Shown here: one piece after another, positions 43,730-52,026 of the stretch
Layout of the letters: each line of letters opens with the position of its first letter
How positions within the stretch are numbered: position 1 is the first letter of the stretch
Source: Benthicola sp039584685
GTDB lineage: Bacteria > Gemmatimonadota > Gemmatimonadetes > Palauibacterales > Palauibacteraceae
Assembly: GCA_039584685.1 (NCBI GenBank)
Contig: JBDGXI010000001.1
Span: forward strand, 21,662 to 85,661
Direction: 5' to 3'
Length of the DNA: 64,000 bases
Made by a program: the position numbers and the translations under genes
Notes under the pieces: generated by a model
Told to the model about the DNA's origin: nothing
Database searches by the model: none
Seen by the model: the letters and a program-made list of their open reading frames with translations, nothing else

Positions 43730-44836
43730 ATGAGTGACCTGAAGCGAACGCCGCTGTATGAAGCCCATGTGGCTCTCGGAGCCAAGATCGTTCCTTTCGC
43801 GGGCTTCGAGATGCCCGTCCAGTATCCGACCGGGATCACGCGCGAGCACGAAGCCGTGCGCTCGGCGGCCGGCATGTTCGACGTGTCGCACATGGGCGAG
43901 TTCTTGGTCGAAGGTCCCGGCGCCCTCGCGTTCGTGTCCCACGTGACCACCAACGACCCCGCGCAGCTGGCACTCGGACAGGTGCAGTACAGCGTGTTCT
44001 GCCTGCCGGACGGCGGCATCGTCGATGACCTGCTGGTCTACCGGATGGGTGAGCAGCGTTTCCGCCTGGTGGTCAACGGAGCGAACATCGCCAAGGACTG
44101 GGCGCACGTGGTCGGGTTGGCCGGCGACTTCGATGTCGAACTCACGAACGAGAGCGATGACATCGGTCTCATAGCCCTCCAGGGGCCGGCCGCCGAGGCC
44201 ATCCTCCAGCCGCTGGTGGATGTGGACCTGGCCCCGATGGGCTTCTACTGGTTCGCAGAAGGACACGTCGATGGAGCCCCGGGCGTCATCAGCCGCACGG
44301 GCTACACGGGAGAGGCGGGTTTCGAGCTCTACCTGCCGCCCGCTGCGACGCGGTCCGTATGGGATCGTCTCCTGGAGGCCGGCGAGGGGCATGCCCTCCT
44401 GCCTGCCGGCCTCGGGTGCCGCGACTCGCTGCGCCTCGAGATGGGATACGCGCTGTACGGAAACGACATTGACGAACAGACGTCACCGCTCGAGGCGGGC
44501 CTGTCCTGGCTCGTGAAGATGGGAAAGGACTCTTTCGTGGGGCAGGAGACTCTGGCCGCCCAGAAGCAAGCCGGTCTGAGCCGGCGGCTCAGGGGCTTCA
44601 AGCTGAACGAGCGCGGGTTCCCGCGGCCCGGCTACGACGTGATCTTCAGGGGTGAGGCGGTGGGCCCGGTTCGCAGCGGAACGCTCAGCCCCACCCTGGG
44701 CTACGGCATCGGCACGGCGTATCTGCCGGCGGATGCCGGCCCTGGCGACGAGGTGAGCATCCGGATCCGGAGTCGAGACATTCCGGGCCAGGTCGTTCCG
44801 CTTCCGTTCTACGATGGCGGGTCCCTGGAGCGGTGA
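43730..44836 (+). CDS. gcvT: aminomethyltransferase, glycine cleavage T protein
   Basis: 368 residues, usual GcvT length. It releases ammonia and transfers the one-carbon unit from the lipoyl-H protein to tetrahydrofolate. Signatures: LYEAHVALGAKIVPFAGFEMPVQY, MFDVSHMGE, YTGEAGFELY, GLGCRDSLRLEMGYALYGND and the C-terminal GXVTSGTLSPTLG-like VRSGTLSPTLGYGIG. gcvH and gcvP are not next to it. The ATG at 43730 gives the family N-terminus; ribosome-site support is weak. It overlaps the longest frame of the next gene by GTGA. Confidence 0.92.
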   Translation: MSDLKRTPLYEAHVALGAKIVPFAGFEMPVQYPTGITREHEAVRSAAGMFDVSHMGEFLVEGPGALAFVSHVTTNDPAQLALGQVQYSVFCLPDGGIVDDLLVYRMGEQRFRLVVNGANIAKDWAHVVGLAGDFDVELTNESDDIGLIALQGPAAEAILQPLVDVDLAPMGFYWFAEGHVDGAPGVISRTGYTGEAGFELYLPPAATRSVWDRLLEAGEGHALLPAGLGCRDSLRLEMGYALYGNDIDEQTSPLEAGLSWLVKMGKDSFVGQETLAAQKQAGLSRRLRGFKLNERGFPRPGYDVIFRGEAVGPVRSGTLSPTLGYGIGTAYLPADAGPGDEVSIRIRSRDIPGQVVPLPFYDGGSLER

Positions 44837-44850
44837 ACGGGGAGCGGGCG

Positions 44851-45333
44851 ATGCGAGTTGCGATCCTTGTCGTATCCGACGGGGTGGCAGCCGGAGTGCG
44901 GGATGACGCGTCCGGAGCTCTCATCGAAGAGTGGGTGCGCGAGCGTGGGTACCGGCTCGCCGAGCGAGTCCAGGTTCCCGATGAGACGGGTCCCATAGCG
45001 GATGCGCTCATCCGCCTGTGCGACCAGGACGAGTGCGATCTTCTGCTTACGACGGGTGGGACCGGGCTCACGCCCCGGGACGTGACCCCGGAGGCGACCC
45101 GAGCGGTGCTCGACCGATCGGCGCCCGGAATCGCGGAGGCCATCCGGGTCGAGGGTCTTCGCAAGACGCCCCGGGCGGCCCTGGGCCGAGGGCTCGCCGG
45201 GGTGCGGGGGGCCACACTGGTGGTCAACCTGCCGGGTAGTCCCGGCGGCGTCACGGACGGCCTGGAGGTACTGTCGGTGTTCGTCGATCATGCCGTGGAT
45301 CTGGTCCGCGGCCGCTTCACGAGCCACGACTGA
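44851..45333 (+). CDS. MoaB/Mog-family molybdopterin protein
   Basis: 160 residues. A molybdopterin-binding fold protein: AILVVSDGVAAG at the start, TTGGTGLTPRD (the adenylylation-site motif) and NLPGSPGG. In molybdenum cofactor synthesis such proteins adenylylate molybdopterin (Mog) or are related MoaB proteins of less certain role. No other molybdenum gene is nearby. The ATG at 44851 has GGGGAG 6 nt upstream; an in-frame GTG at 44833, overlapping the gcvT stop, would add six residues. Confidence 0.82.
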   Translation: MRVAILVVSDGVAAGVRDDASGALIEEWVRERGYRLAERVQVPDETGPIADALIRLCDQDECDLLLTTGGTGLTPRDVTPEATRAVLDRSAPGIAEAIRVEGLRKTPRAALGRGLAGVRGATLVVNLPGSPGGVTDGLEVLSVFVDHAVDLVRGRFTSHD

Positions 45334-45347
45334 GCGGAGGCACCGAG

Positions 45348-46943
45348 TTGGCCCGAGTATTCGTGGAAATGGGAAACCTGGAGAGTGCCGTCGCAGTTCG
45401 TGAGGCCGCCACGGCCGATGGACACGACGTCGAGATGGTGGAATCGCCTGCCGAGGTGGAATCACGGCTGCGCGGCGTGGACGAGGAAATGGCCCTCGTG
45501 CTCACCGGGATGCTCGACGAGACGGTCTCTTCTCAGGGGTCAGGGGCCTTCGCGGGTGCCATCCCGCGGCCGCCGCTGCTGGCGGTGGTGCCGGAGCACG
45601 ACCCCGAAGAGCTTCGCCGGATCGCCCGCCTGTTCGATGTAGACGAGGCGATATCGGCTCCGCCCGACCCCGTCGAGGTCCAGGTCGCGCTTCGGACACA
45701 GCTGGACCGCTACAGGCTCCAGGCCGAGACGGGTATCGTCGGTCGCACCGAGGCGATACGCGAGGTACTCGATCGGATCCAGCTGATCGCCCCCGTCAAC
45801 TCGACCGTCCTCATCACCGGGGAGAGCGGGACGGGTAAGGAGATGGCGGCGCGGGCCATTCATCTGCTCTCTCCGCGCCGCAGCAAGCCGTTCATCGCGA
45901 TGAACTGTGCAGCGGTTCCCGAGTCGCTGCTCGAGTCCGAGCTGTTCGGACACGAGAAGGGGGCCTTCACGGGCGCGACCTCGCGGCGCAAGGGGATGTT
46001 CGAGCTCGCCGACGGCGGGACGCTGCTGCTCGACGAGATCGGCGAGATGCCGCTCCAGCTTCAGACGCGTTTCCTGCGTGTCCTCGAGACTCGACGCTTC
46101 ATGCGCGTGGGAGGCGATGTCGAGATACAGGTGGACGTCCGGGTGATCGCGGCTACGAACCAGGACCTTCGCGAGGCGGTGCGGCACGGGATGTTCCGGC
46201 GTGACCTGTACTACCGACTCAACGTCCTCCACCTCGAGCTTCCCCCCTTGCGACTCAGAAAACCGGACATCCCGATGCTCGTGCGGTACTTCGTCCGGGC
46301 GATGAGCGAAGCCCACGATCGGGAGTTCAAGGGGCTGGCGCCCGAGGCGATGCAGATCCTCCTCGAGTACGACTGGCCGGGCAACGTGCGTGAGCTCCGC
46401 AACCTGGTCGAATCGATGGTTGTGCTGGCTCCAGGTTCGGTGATCCGGGCCGTGGACATTCCTCCCGAGATCAGCACCGGGAAGGGCAGGTCTCTCCTGC
46501 CGATTTCGGCGATCGGCGTCGGGAGCTCCATCGAACCGTCGGTCGACGAAGACGGTGGTGTGACGGCCCGAATGCCCCAGATGGAGTTCATCTTCCGTAC
46601 GCTGGTGGAAATGAAGATGGACCTCGAGGATTTGCGGGCCGCGTTCGAAAGCTACCGCGGACGCCACCCCGAGCTGACCGGCGGCGCGCCCCTGATCGAT
46701 TTCCACGTGGAGCCGATCGAGGTATCCGCCGGTAACGGAGGCGACTCTTCCGACCTGAATGCCGAGGAATCGATACCGGTCATCCGGTTGACACCGGACA
46801 TGACCATGGAAGATGTGGAGCGGGAGGCGATTCGATTCGCCCTGGAGGAGGTGGGGGGGAACCGCCGAAAGGCGGCAGAACGACTTGGCATCGGCGAACG
46901 GACGCTGTACAGGAAGCTGCGGCAGTACGAGCTGGATACATGA
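45348..46943 (+). CDS. sigma-54-dependent activator with degenerate receiver domain
   Basis: 531 residues from a TTG preceded by GGAGGCAC. The N-terminal about 120 residues have receiver-like spacing but lack the acidic pair and a clear phospho-acceptor Asp, so phosphorylation control is unlikely. The AAA+ domain has Walker A GESGTGKE (158-165), GAFTGA (205-210) and FRRDLYYRLNVL. A long linker (about 395-490) contains a helix EFIFRTLVEMKMDLEDLR, and a Fis-type helix-turn-helix ends the protein (NRRKAAERLGI, TLYRKLRQY). Similar activators with this linker helix are known in Bacteroidetes. Signal and targets unknown. Confidence 0.85.
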   Translation: MARVFVEMGNLESAVAVREAATADGHDVEMVESPAEVESRLRGVDEEMALVLTGMLDETVSSQGSGAFAGAIPRPPLLAVVPEHDPEELRRIARLFDVDEAISAPPDPVEVQVALRTQLDRYRLQAETGIVGRTEAIREVLDRIQLIAPVNSTVLITGESGTGKEMAARAIHLLSPRRSKPFIAMNCAAVPESLLESELFGHEKGAFTGATSRRKGMFELADGGTLLLDEIGEMPLQLQTRFLRVLETRRFMRVGGDVEIQVDVRVIAATNQDLREAVRHGMFRRDLYYRLNVLHLELPPLRLRKPDIPMLVRYFVRAMSEAHDREFKGLAPEAMQILLEYDWPGNVRELRNLVESMVVLAPGSVIRAVDIPPEISTGKGRSLLPISAIGVGSSIEPSVDEDGGVTARMPQMEFIFRTLVEMKMDLEDLRAAFESYRGRHPELTGGAPLIDFHVEPIEVSAGNGGDSSDLNAEESIPVIRLTPDMTMEDVEREAIRFALEEVGGNRRKAAERLGIGERTLYRKLRQYELDT

Positions 46944-46970
46944 GTCCGGGGGTCCCGGCCCCGCGGACTC
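46942..46970. terminator. convergent terminator hairpin between the activator and the minus-strand lipoprotein
   Basis: Left arm 46942-46952 (starting inside the TGA stop) and right arm 46959-46970: outer GAGTCCG/CGGACTC plus inner GGGG/CCCC with a single bulged G. It lies between two converging genes and could serve both strands. No long T-run. Confidence 0.55.
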
Positions 46971-46994
46971 GAGGTGACACCGGCGATTCCTGGC

Positions 46995-47708
46995 CTACTG
47001 CGCTTCAGGTACTGCCCGCGACATCACCTTCGACAGCTCGCGGTCCAGGATGCTGCGTATGCTGGACCAGCGGCCGCTCTCACGGTTCTGGTACTCGAGC
47101 ACGAGCGGCAGGTCGAGGTCGATGTCGCTGTCGAACAGGTACAGGGCGATCTGGCTTTCCTGCTGCCTCAGTCTCTCCCGGTTGAAGTCCGGCGTCACCG
47201 GGATGATGTCGAAGGGCCGGATGACTACGTTCTGAGACCGGATCTGCAGATCGTAGGGCTCGTAGGTGCTCTCGACGGCGATGGTGTAGAACGACACGAA
47301 CAGCACCAGCGGCCATCCGCGCTCGCCGTGTCGACGGGCCTGATCCAGGATCTGCTTCCCGCGGGCCACCTTGTACCCGTTGAGCCGCCGGTACGTGTCC
47401 GGCGCCGTCATCCGGATAACCCACTCGGTGAGCGGGGTAGCCTTGATGAACAACTGGCGCTCGGGCTGCTCGAGCGGGATCGTGATCGCGTCCTGATTCA
47501 GTGTGCCGTATCCGGCGGGTGGGAGGGGACGAGCGCCCGGAATCTCGAGCGACTCGTGCCACCCGTCCCGGGTGTCCTGGGCGGTCGCCGGGCGGGCGCC
47601 CACGGGCGCCTCGGGAGCCGGCGTTCCGCCGCACGATGCCCCCACCAGAACCGCGAACCCTGCAGCCGTGCGCCTCAGGAACCGGCCATGAATGACTCTC
47701 ACTTTCAC
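46995..47708 (-). CDS. putative lipoprotein of unknown function
   Basis: 237 residues. Basic N-terminus, hydrophobic core and lipobox VGASC (Cys near residue 26), so likely an outer- or inner-membrane lipoprotein. The mature part begins with a Pro/Ala-rich linker, then a compact domain with AITIPLEQPERQLFIKATPLTEW and many charged residues. No family recognised. Its ATG overlaps the engB stop by 4 nt, so it is the last gene of the tig-clpP-clpX-engB run. Confidence 0.65.
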   Translation of the reverse strand: MKVRVIHGRFLRRTAAGFAVLVGASCGGTPAPEAPVGARPATAQDTRDGWHESLEIPGARPLPPAGYGTLNQDAITIPLEQPERQLFIKATPLTEWVIRMTAPDTYRRLNGYKVARGKQILDQARRHGERGWPLVLFVSFYTIAVESTYEPYDLQIRSQNVVIRPFDIIPVTPDFNRERLRQQESQIALYLFDSDIDLDLPLVLEYQNRESGRWSSIRSILDRELSKVMSRAVPEAQ

Positions 47709-48337
47709 TTCGCCTCCACTGGGTCCGGGGTGACGAGTGCGAAGATGCTCTCGACCAGTGTATCGAGGCCCTCCCTCGTCCGTGCCGATGTAGCCAGAAC
47801 CTGATCGGCGGGGGCTTCCAGGTCACGTCGCGCGGCTTCCACCGCCGCCCGCCGTCCCGCTCGATTCAGCTTGTCGATCTTCGTCAGAACGTACAGGACC
47901 GGGATCTCGTGCCCGGCCAGGAACGAGAGCAGCCGCCTGTCGACCGGGAGCACTCCACGGCGGGAGTCCAGGAGGATCACCACACCCTGGAGGTGGGGAT
48001 TGTCGCCGAGAAACGGCTCGATGAGCGCCGGCCAGCGATCACGCAGCTCTTCCGGTGCCCGGGCATATCCGTAACCGGGCAGGTCCACGACGAAGAAGGC
48101 GTCGTTGACCTCGTAGAAGTTGATTTCGCGGGTCTTGCCTGGAGTCTGCGACACACGTGCCAGCCTCTTCCGGCCGAGCGCTGCGTTGATCAGGCTGGAT
48201 TTTCCGCAATTCGAACGTCCGGCGATCGCCACCTGCGGCAGGTCACGGGGAGGAGCCTGGTCCGCCCGCCCTATCGCCCCGGCGAACTCCACCTGTCTGA
48301 CGCGTGGCGGGTTTTCTGCGGCCAATGCGCGATCCAC
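47705..48337 (-). CDS. engB: ribosome biogenesis GTP-binding protein EngB/YsxC
   Basis: 210 residues. GTPase needed for assembly of the large ribosomal subunit. Residues 35-50 carry the G1 loop GRSNCGKS (40-47); QTPGKTREIN, DLPGYGYA and TKIDK complete the GTP-binding set; SARTREGLDTL is the G5 region. It starts 8 bp after the clpX stop on the same strand, a spacing that suggests coupled translation. Confidence 0.94.
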   Translation of the reverse strand: MDRALAAENPPRVRQVEFAGAIGRADQAPPRDLPQVAIAGRSNCGKSSLINAALGRKRLARVSQTPGKTREINFYEVNDAFFVVDLPGYGYARAPEELRDRWPALIEPFLGDNPHLQGVVILLDSRRGVLPVDRRLLSFLAGHEIPVLYVLTKIDKLNRAGRRAAVEAARRDLEAPADQVLATSARTREGLDTLVESIFALVTPDPVEAK

Positions 48338-48345
48338 GGAGGCGG

Positions 48346-49584
48346 CTACGCTTCGCGTCGCTTGGGCTCCGGCTCGAGGATGAGGAGAGGCTCCTTGTCC
48401 TCGGAGATGGTCTCTTCCGTGATGACCACCTCGCGTACGTCGTCGCGTGACGGCAGGTCGAACATGATCTCCGTCATCACCCGCTCCAGAACAGCCCGCA
48501 GACCTCGAGCACCGGTTCCCCGCTCCATCGTCTTTCGGGCCGTCGCGCGCAGCGACTTCGGGTCGAACGTCAGACCGACCCCCTCGAGCTCGAACATCTT
48601 GGTGTACTGCTTGACGAGGGCGTTTTTCGGCCGGGTGAGGATCTCGACGAACGCGTCTTCGTCCAGGTCGTGCAGCGTGACCATGACCGGGAGCCGCCCG
48701 ACGAGCTCGGGTATCAGTCCGTAGCGAAGCAGGTCCTCGGGCTCCACGTGCATGAGTGGCTCGTCATCGTCTGCGGCGGTGCGATCCTCCGCATCGTCGA
48801 ATCCGATCTGCCGCTTCCCGAGCCGATCCTGAATGATCTCTTCCAGGCCGTCGAACGCGCCCCCGCAAACGAACAGAATGTTGCTCGTGTCGATCTGTAT
48901 GTACTCCTGCTGCGGATGCTTCCTCCCACCCTGAGGCGGGACGGACGCCACCGTTCCTTCGAGGATCTTGAGGAGCGCCTGCTGCACCCCTTCTCCGCTC
49001 ACGTCACGCGTGATCGACGGATTCTCGCTCTTGCGGGCGATCTTGTCGATTTCATCCACGTACACTATGCCGCGCTCACACTCGGCCACGTTGTAGTCAC
49101 CGGCCTGGAGCAGACGGACGAGGATGTTCTCCACGTCTTCGCCCACGTATCCCGCCTCGGTGAGCGTGGTGGCGTCGGCGATCGTGAACGGCACCTGCAG
49201 CATGCGGGCGAGCGTCTGGGCGAGCAGGGTCTTGCCGACGCCCGTCGGACCGAGGAGGAGGATGTTCGACTTCTCGATCTCTACGTCATCGACCACGCTC
49301 TGATTGTTGATCCGCTTGTAGTGATTGTACACGGCCACGGCGAGGGTTTTCTTGGCGACTTCCTGGCCTATGACGTACTCGTCGAGAACGTCCTTGATCT
49401 CGGTGGGGGTGAGGACCTCCGCGATCTGGCTGGTCGTCTCGCGATCCTCCTCTTCGGCGAGGATCTCGTTGCACAGCGAGATGCACTCGTTGCAGATGTA
49501 GACGTTCGGCCCCGAAATGAACTTCTTGACGCTGTCCTTCGACTTCCCGCAGAACGAGCAGCGCAAGTGCTTGTCACCGGCCAT
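48346..49584 (-). CDS. clpX: ATP-dependent Clp protease ATP-binding subunit ClpX
   Basis: 412 residues, usual length. N-terminal C4 zinc-binding domain (Cys9, 12, 31, 34), Walker A GPTGVGKT (112-119) and pore loop GYVGEDVENI are present. RKSENPSITRDVSGEGVQQALL and the IGF-type loop region for ClpP docking (RQIGF) are typical. It unfolds tagged proteins for ClpP. 26 bp downstream of clpP, on the minus strand. Confidence 0.96.
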   Translation of the reverse strand: MAGDKHLRCSFCGKSKDSVKKFISGPNVYICNECISLCNEILAEEEDRETTSQIAEVLTPTEIKDVLDEYVIGQEVAKKTLAVAVYNHYKRINNQSVVDDVEIEKSNILLLGPTGVGKTLLAQTLARMLQVPFTIADATTLTEAGYVGEDVENILVRLLQAGDYNVAECERGIVYVDEIDKIARKSENPSITRDVSGEGVQQALLKILEGTVASVPPQGGRKHPQQEYIQIDTSNILFVCGGAFDGLEEIIQDRLGKRQIGFDDAEDRTAADDDEPLMHVEPEDLLRYGLIPELVGRLPVMVTLHDLDEDAFVEILTRPKNALVKQYTKMFELEGVGLTFDPKSLRATARKTMERGTGARGLRAVLERVMTEIMFDLPSRDDVREVVITEETISEDKEPLLILEPEPKRREA

Positions 49585-49610
49585 GCCTGAATCTCCTGAC
49601 GAGGTCCCTG

Positions 49611-50303
49611 TCAGTCCGCATGGGGTCCGTCTTCACGGGCCTCCGTGGGCATCGCCCTCACCTCCCCGTCACCGTCCTCTTCCCGCTCCTCCCGCGGGCC
49701 GGATGCAACCGCCGCGAGCGTCGCGGGCTCGATCACCCGATCGATGAGACCGTAATCTACAGCCTCGGCGGGAGACATGTAGCGATCGCGGTCCACGTCC
49801 TCCGAAATTTGCTCGATGCTCTGCCCCGTATGCTCGGCCAGGAGCTCGTTCAGCCTCTCACGGGCGTACAGCACCTCTCGCGCCTGGATCTCGATGTCGG
49901 ATGCCGATCCCTGCGATCCGCCGGACGGCTGATGAATCATGATACGGGAGTTCGGAAGGGCCGAACGCTTCCCTGGAGTACCCGCGGCCAGCAGAAAGGC
50001 CCCCATCGAGGCTGCCATACCCATGCAGATGGTGGCCACCGGAGCGGTCAGGTACTGCATCGTATCGTAGATGGCGAGGCCTGAATACACGCTGCCGCCC
50101 GGGCAGTTGATATAGATGTTGATATCGCGATCCGGGTTCTCCGCCTGCAGGAAGAGAAGCTGCGCGATGACCACGTTCGCCACGTCGTCGTTGATGGGCG
50201 TGCCGAGAAAGACGATGCGATCCATCAACAGTCTGGAGAAGATATCGTAGCTTCGCTCACCGCGGCTCGATCGCTCTATCACGTACGGCGCGTAGATCGG
50301 CAT
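49611..50303 (-). CDS. clpP: ATP-dependent Clp protease proteolytic subunit ClpP
   Basis: 230 residues, about 30 longer than usual because of an acidic C-terminal tail (EEREEDGDGE and beyond). Catalytic triad Ser99 (GMAASMGAFLL), His124 (IMIHQPSGG) and Asp173 (DRDRYMS). N-terminus begins almost at the mature end, YAPYVIERSSRGERSYDIFS, so little propeptide is present. Strong ribosome site (AAGGGGG) before the ATG. Confidence 0.96.
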   Translation of the reverse strand: MPIYAPYVIERSSRGERSYDIFSRLLMDRIVFLGTPINDDVANVVIAQLLFLQAENPDRDINIYINCPGGSVYSGLAIYDTMQYLTAPVATICMGMAASMGAFLLAAGTPGKRSALPNSRIMIHQPSGGSQGSASDIEIQAREVLYARERLNELLAEHTGQSIEQISEDVDRDRYMSPAEAVDYGLIDRVIEPATLAAVASGPREEREEDGDGEVRAMPTEAREDGPHAD

Positions 50304-50379
50304 TTTCCCCCTTCTTGTAGCCCTGAAGCCTGTTTCTCAGCTCATCCTACCCGACTGCGAGACATGGTTCCTGCCCGCG

Positions 50380-51657
50380 TCATTCGATTCCGGACTCCCC
50401 CTTCAGGTACTCGAACACCTTCTCTACAGCAAGATTCCGGCCCACGGATTCGAAACTCCCCTCTCGGGCCAGCTGTCGACGGATCTCCTGGGTCGAGACA
50501 CCTCGGATCTCCGCCAGGCGCTCGATCTCCGTCCGCACCTCGTCATCTGTTGCCTCGAGCTCCTTACGCTCGATGATTCGGTCGAGGATCAGCTGCTCCT
50601 TGATCCGACCTTCGGCCAGCGGCGCCAGCTCCGTGCGGGCTTCGCGCAGCTTCTCCGGATCGGCGTCCTCCGGCGCCTGGATCATCTCGTCCAGGTATCT
50701 GTCCACCAGCGCCCGCGGCACGGCGAACGGGTTGGCGTCAATCACCGACTGCATGATCTGTCCCCGCAGCCGGGCCTCTGCTTCATCCTCGTGGTGTCTA
50801 GCGAGGTCGCTTCGTATGGCCTCCTCGAGACCCTGGAGGTCCTCGAAGTCGCCCGCTTTGGCAGCGAGGGCATCATCGAGATCGGGCAGCAGCTGCTCCT
50901 CGACCGATTCCAGCCGTATGTGCAGGCGACGCGTTTCGCCGCCGGCTTCTTCGCCTTCCTCCGCGAAAGTGATGTCGAAGGTGCCCGCTTCGCCCGGACC
51001 GATTTCCTTGATCGCGCCCTCCACGCCCTCGAGCGCCTGTCCCGAGCCGAGCACGAACTGGTACGGCCGCGCCTCGCCCGTGGGCTCCGAGTCCGGACCG
51101 GGAAGCGGCTCGATGGTTACGGACACCCGTTCGCCGTCCTCCGGGCTCCGGTCGACCTCGATCCACTCGGCCTGCTCCGAGCGAATCCGCTCCAGAATCT
51201 CGCCCACTTCTTCGTCCGTCACCGGGGCGATCTCTCGCTCGATCTTGAATCCCCCGACTCGATCGAGCTCGACCGTGGGCATGATCTCGAATTCGGCCTG
51301 GAAGGTCAGTCTCTCACCCGGAGCATACTGGACGTTCGTGATGTGAGCCGCCCCGGCAGGCTGAAGCTCCGTCTCATCCACCGCCTCCCGGTACGCCTCC
51401 TCGACCAGGACGCTGCGCACGTGCTCATCCAGGAAGTCACCGTATCGCTGCTCGATGACATCGGCCGGGATCTTGCCCCGCCGGAAGCCCTTGATCCTGA
51501 CCTTCTTTCCGAGACGCTTTCGCTCGGCCGCCCGCGCCCGCCCGACTCGCTCGGGGGGGATGGTGATCGTGAGCTTGCGCGTCCAGCCATCGCCCACCTC
51601 GACGGCGACATCCAGCTGCCGGTCCTGCGCCTCTCCGACGGATATATCTGCCGACAT
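50380..51657 (-). CDS. tig: trigger factor
   Basis: 425 residues. Ribosome-bound chaperone. N-terminal domain contains GFRRGKIPADVIEQRYG, the ribosome-binding loop; a PPIase-like FKBP domain follows (about 155-250), with VLGSGQALEGVEGAI; the C-terminal chaperone arms are helical. The ATG at 51657 has TGAGGA 8-9 nt upstream; a TTG just before it gives a frame one codon longer. First protein gene of the tig-clpP-clpX unit, whose order is widely conserved. Confidence 0.94.
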   Translation of the reverse strand: MSADISVGEAQDRQLDVAVEVGDGWTRKLTITIPPERVGRARAAERKRLGKKVRIKGFRRGKIPADVIEQRYGDFLDEHVRSVLVEEAYREAVDETELQPAGAAHITNVQYAPGERLTFQAEFEIMPTVELDRVGGFKIEREIAPVTDEEVGEILERIRSEQAEWIEVDRSPEDGERVSVTIEPLPGPDSEPTGEARPYQFVLGSGQALEGVEGAIKEIGPGEAGTFDITFAEEGEEAGGETRRLHIRLESVEEQLLPDLDDALAAKAGDFEDLQGLEEAIRSDLARHHEDEAEARLRGQIMQSVIDANPFAVPRALVDRYLDEMIQAPEDADPEKLREARTELAPLAEGRIKEQLILDRIIERKELEATDDEVRTEIERLAEIRGVSTQEIRRQLAREGSFESVGRNLAVEKVFEYLKGESGIE

Positions 51658-51763
51658 CAACCGTTCCTCATTTCCTGAGTCATCGTGGGCACGAAGCTGC
51701 CCGGACGGCGCCCCTGTCCTCCGACGCTCGCCTCCCGATTACCGCGTCGTCGCTTCCGGTGGA

Positions 51764-51847
51764 TGCGAAAGGGGGGACTCGAACCCCCACGGCCCTCGGG
51801 CCACCAGCTCCTAAGGCTGGCGCGTCTACCGATTCCGCCACTTTCGC
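51764..51847 (-). tRNA. tRNA-Leu, anticodon UAG
   Basis: 84 nt on the minus strand with a complete cloverleaf. The acceptor arm is GCGAAAG with CTTTCGC, and the D-arm has GGTAGACGC. The anticodon arm CCAGC-CTTAGGA-GCTGG gives UAG. A long class II variable arm (TGGCCCGAGGGCCGT) and a T-arm GGGGG-TTCGAGT-CCCCC follow. Discriminator base A. The CCA end is not encoded. It precedes tig by 106 bp on the same strand with no strong terminator between. Confidence 0.96.
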
Positions 51848-51877
51848 GCCGGCCGCCAGGTCCGACTGCGGCCTGAT

Positions 51878-51907
51878 ATTCTAACCTCTGCCCCGATTCA
51901 CGGCCAA
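51878..51907 (-). promoter_or_regulatory. sigma-70 promoter for tRNA-Leu (and possibly tig-clpPX)
   Basis: On the minus strand: -35 TTGGCC (51907-51902), 18-nt spacer, -10 TAGAAT (51883-51878). The predicted start lies about 24 nt ahead of the mature tRNA 5' end. Confidence 0.6.
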
Positions 51908-51956
51908 TGCTCGGGGTCCGGAGGGCGGGGAAGATGGCCGCGGGGACCAAGAGACA

Positions 51957-51981
51957 GCGGCGCCCTCGTGGAGGGCGCCGC
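51957..51981 (-). terminator. Rho-independent-type terminator after the DegP-like gene
   Basis: Perfect 11-bp stem GCGGCGCCCTC (51957-51967) with GAGGGCGCCGC (51971-51981), 3-nt loop. Reading on the minus strand it is followed by TGTCTCTTGG, moderately T-rich. It separates the protease gene from the tRNA promoter. Confidence 0.75.
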
Positions 51982-52026
51982 CGAACGCGCGATCACTCGG
52001 AAGTGCTCCCCCCGGGAGCGCACGGG

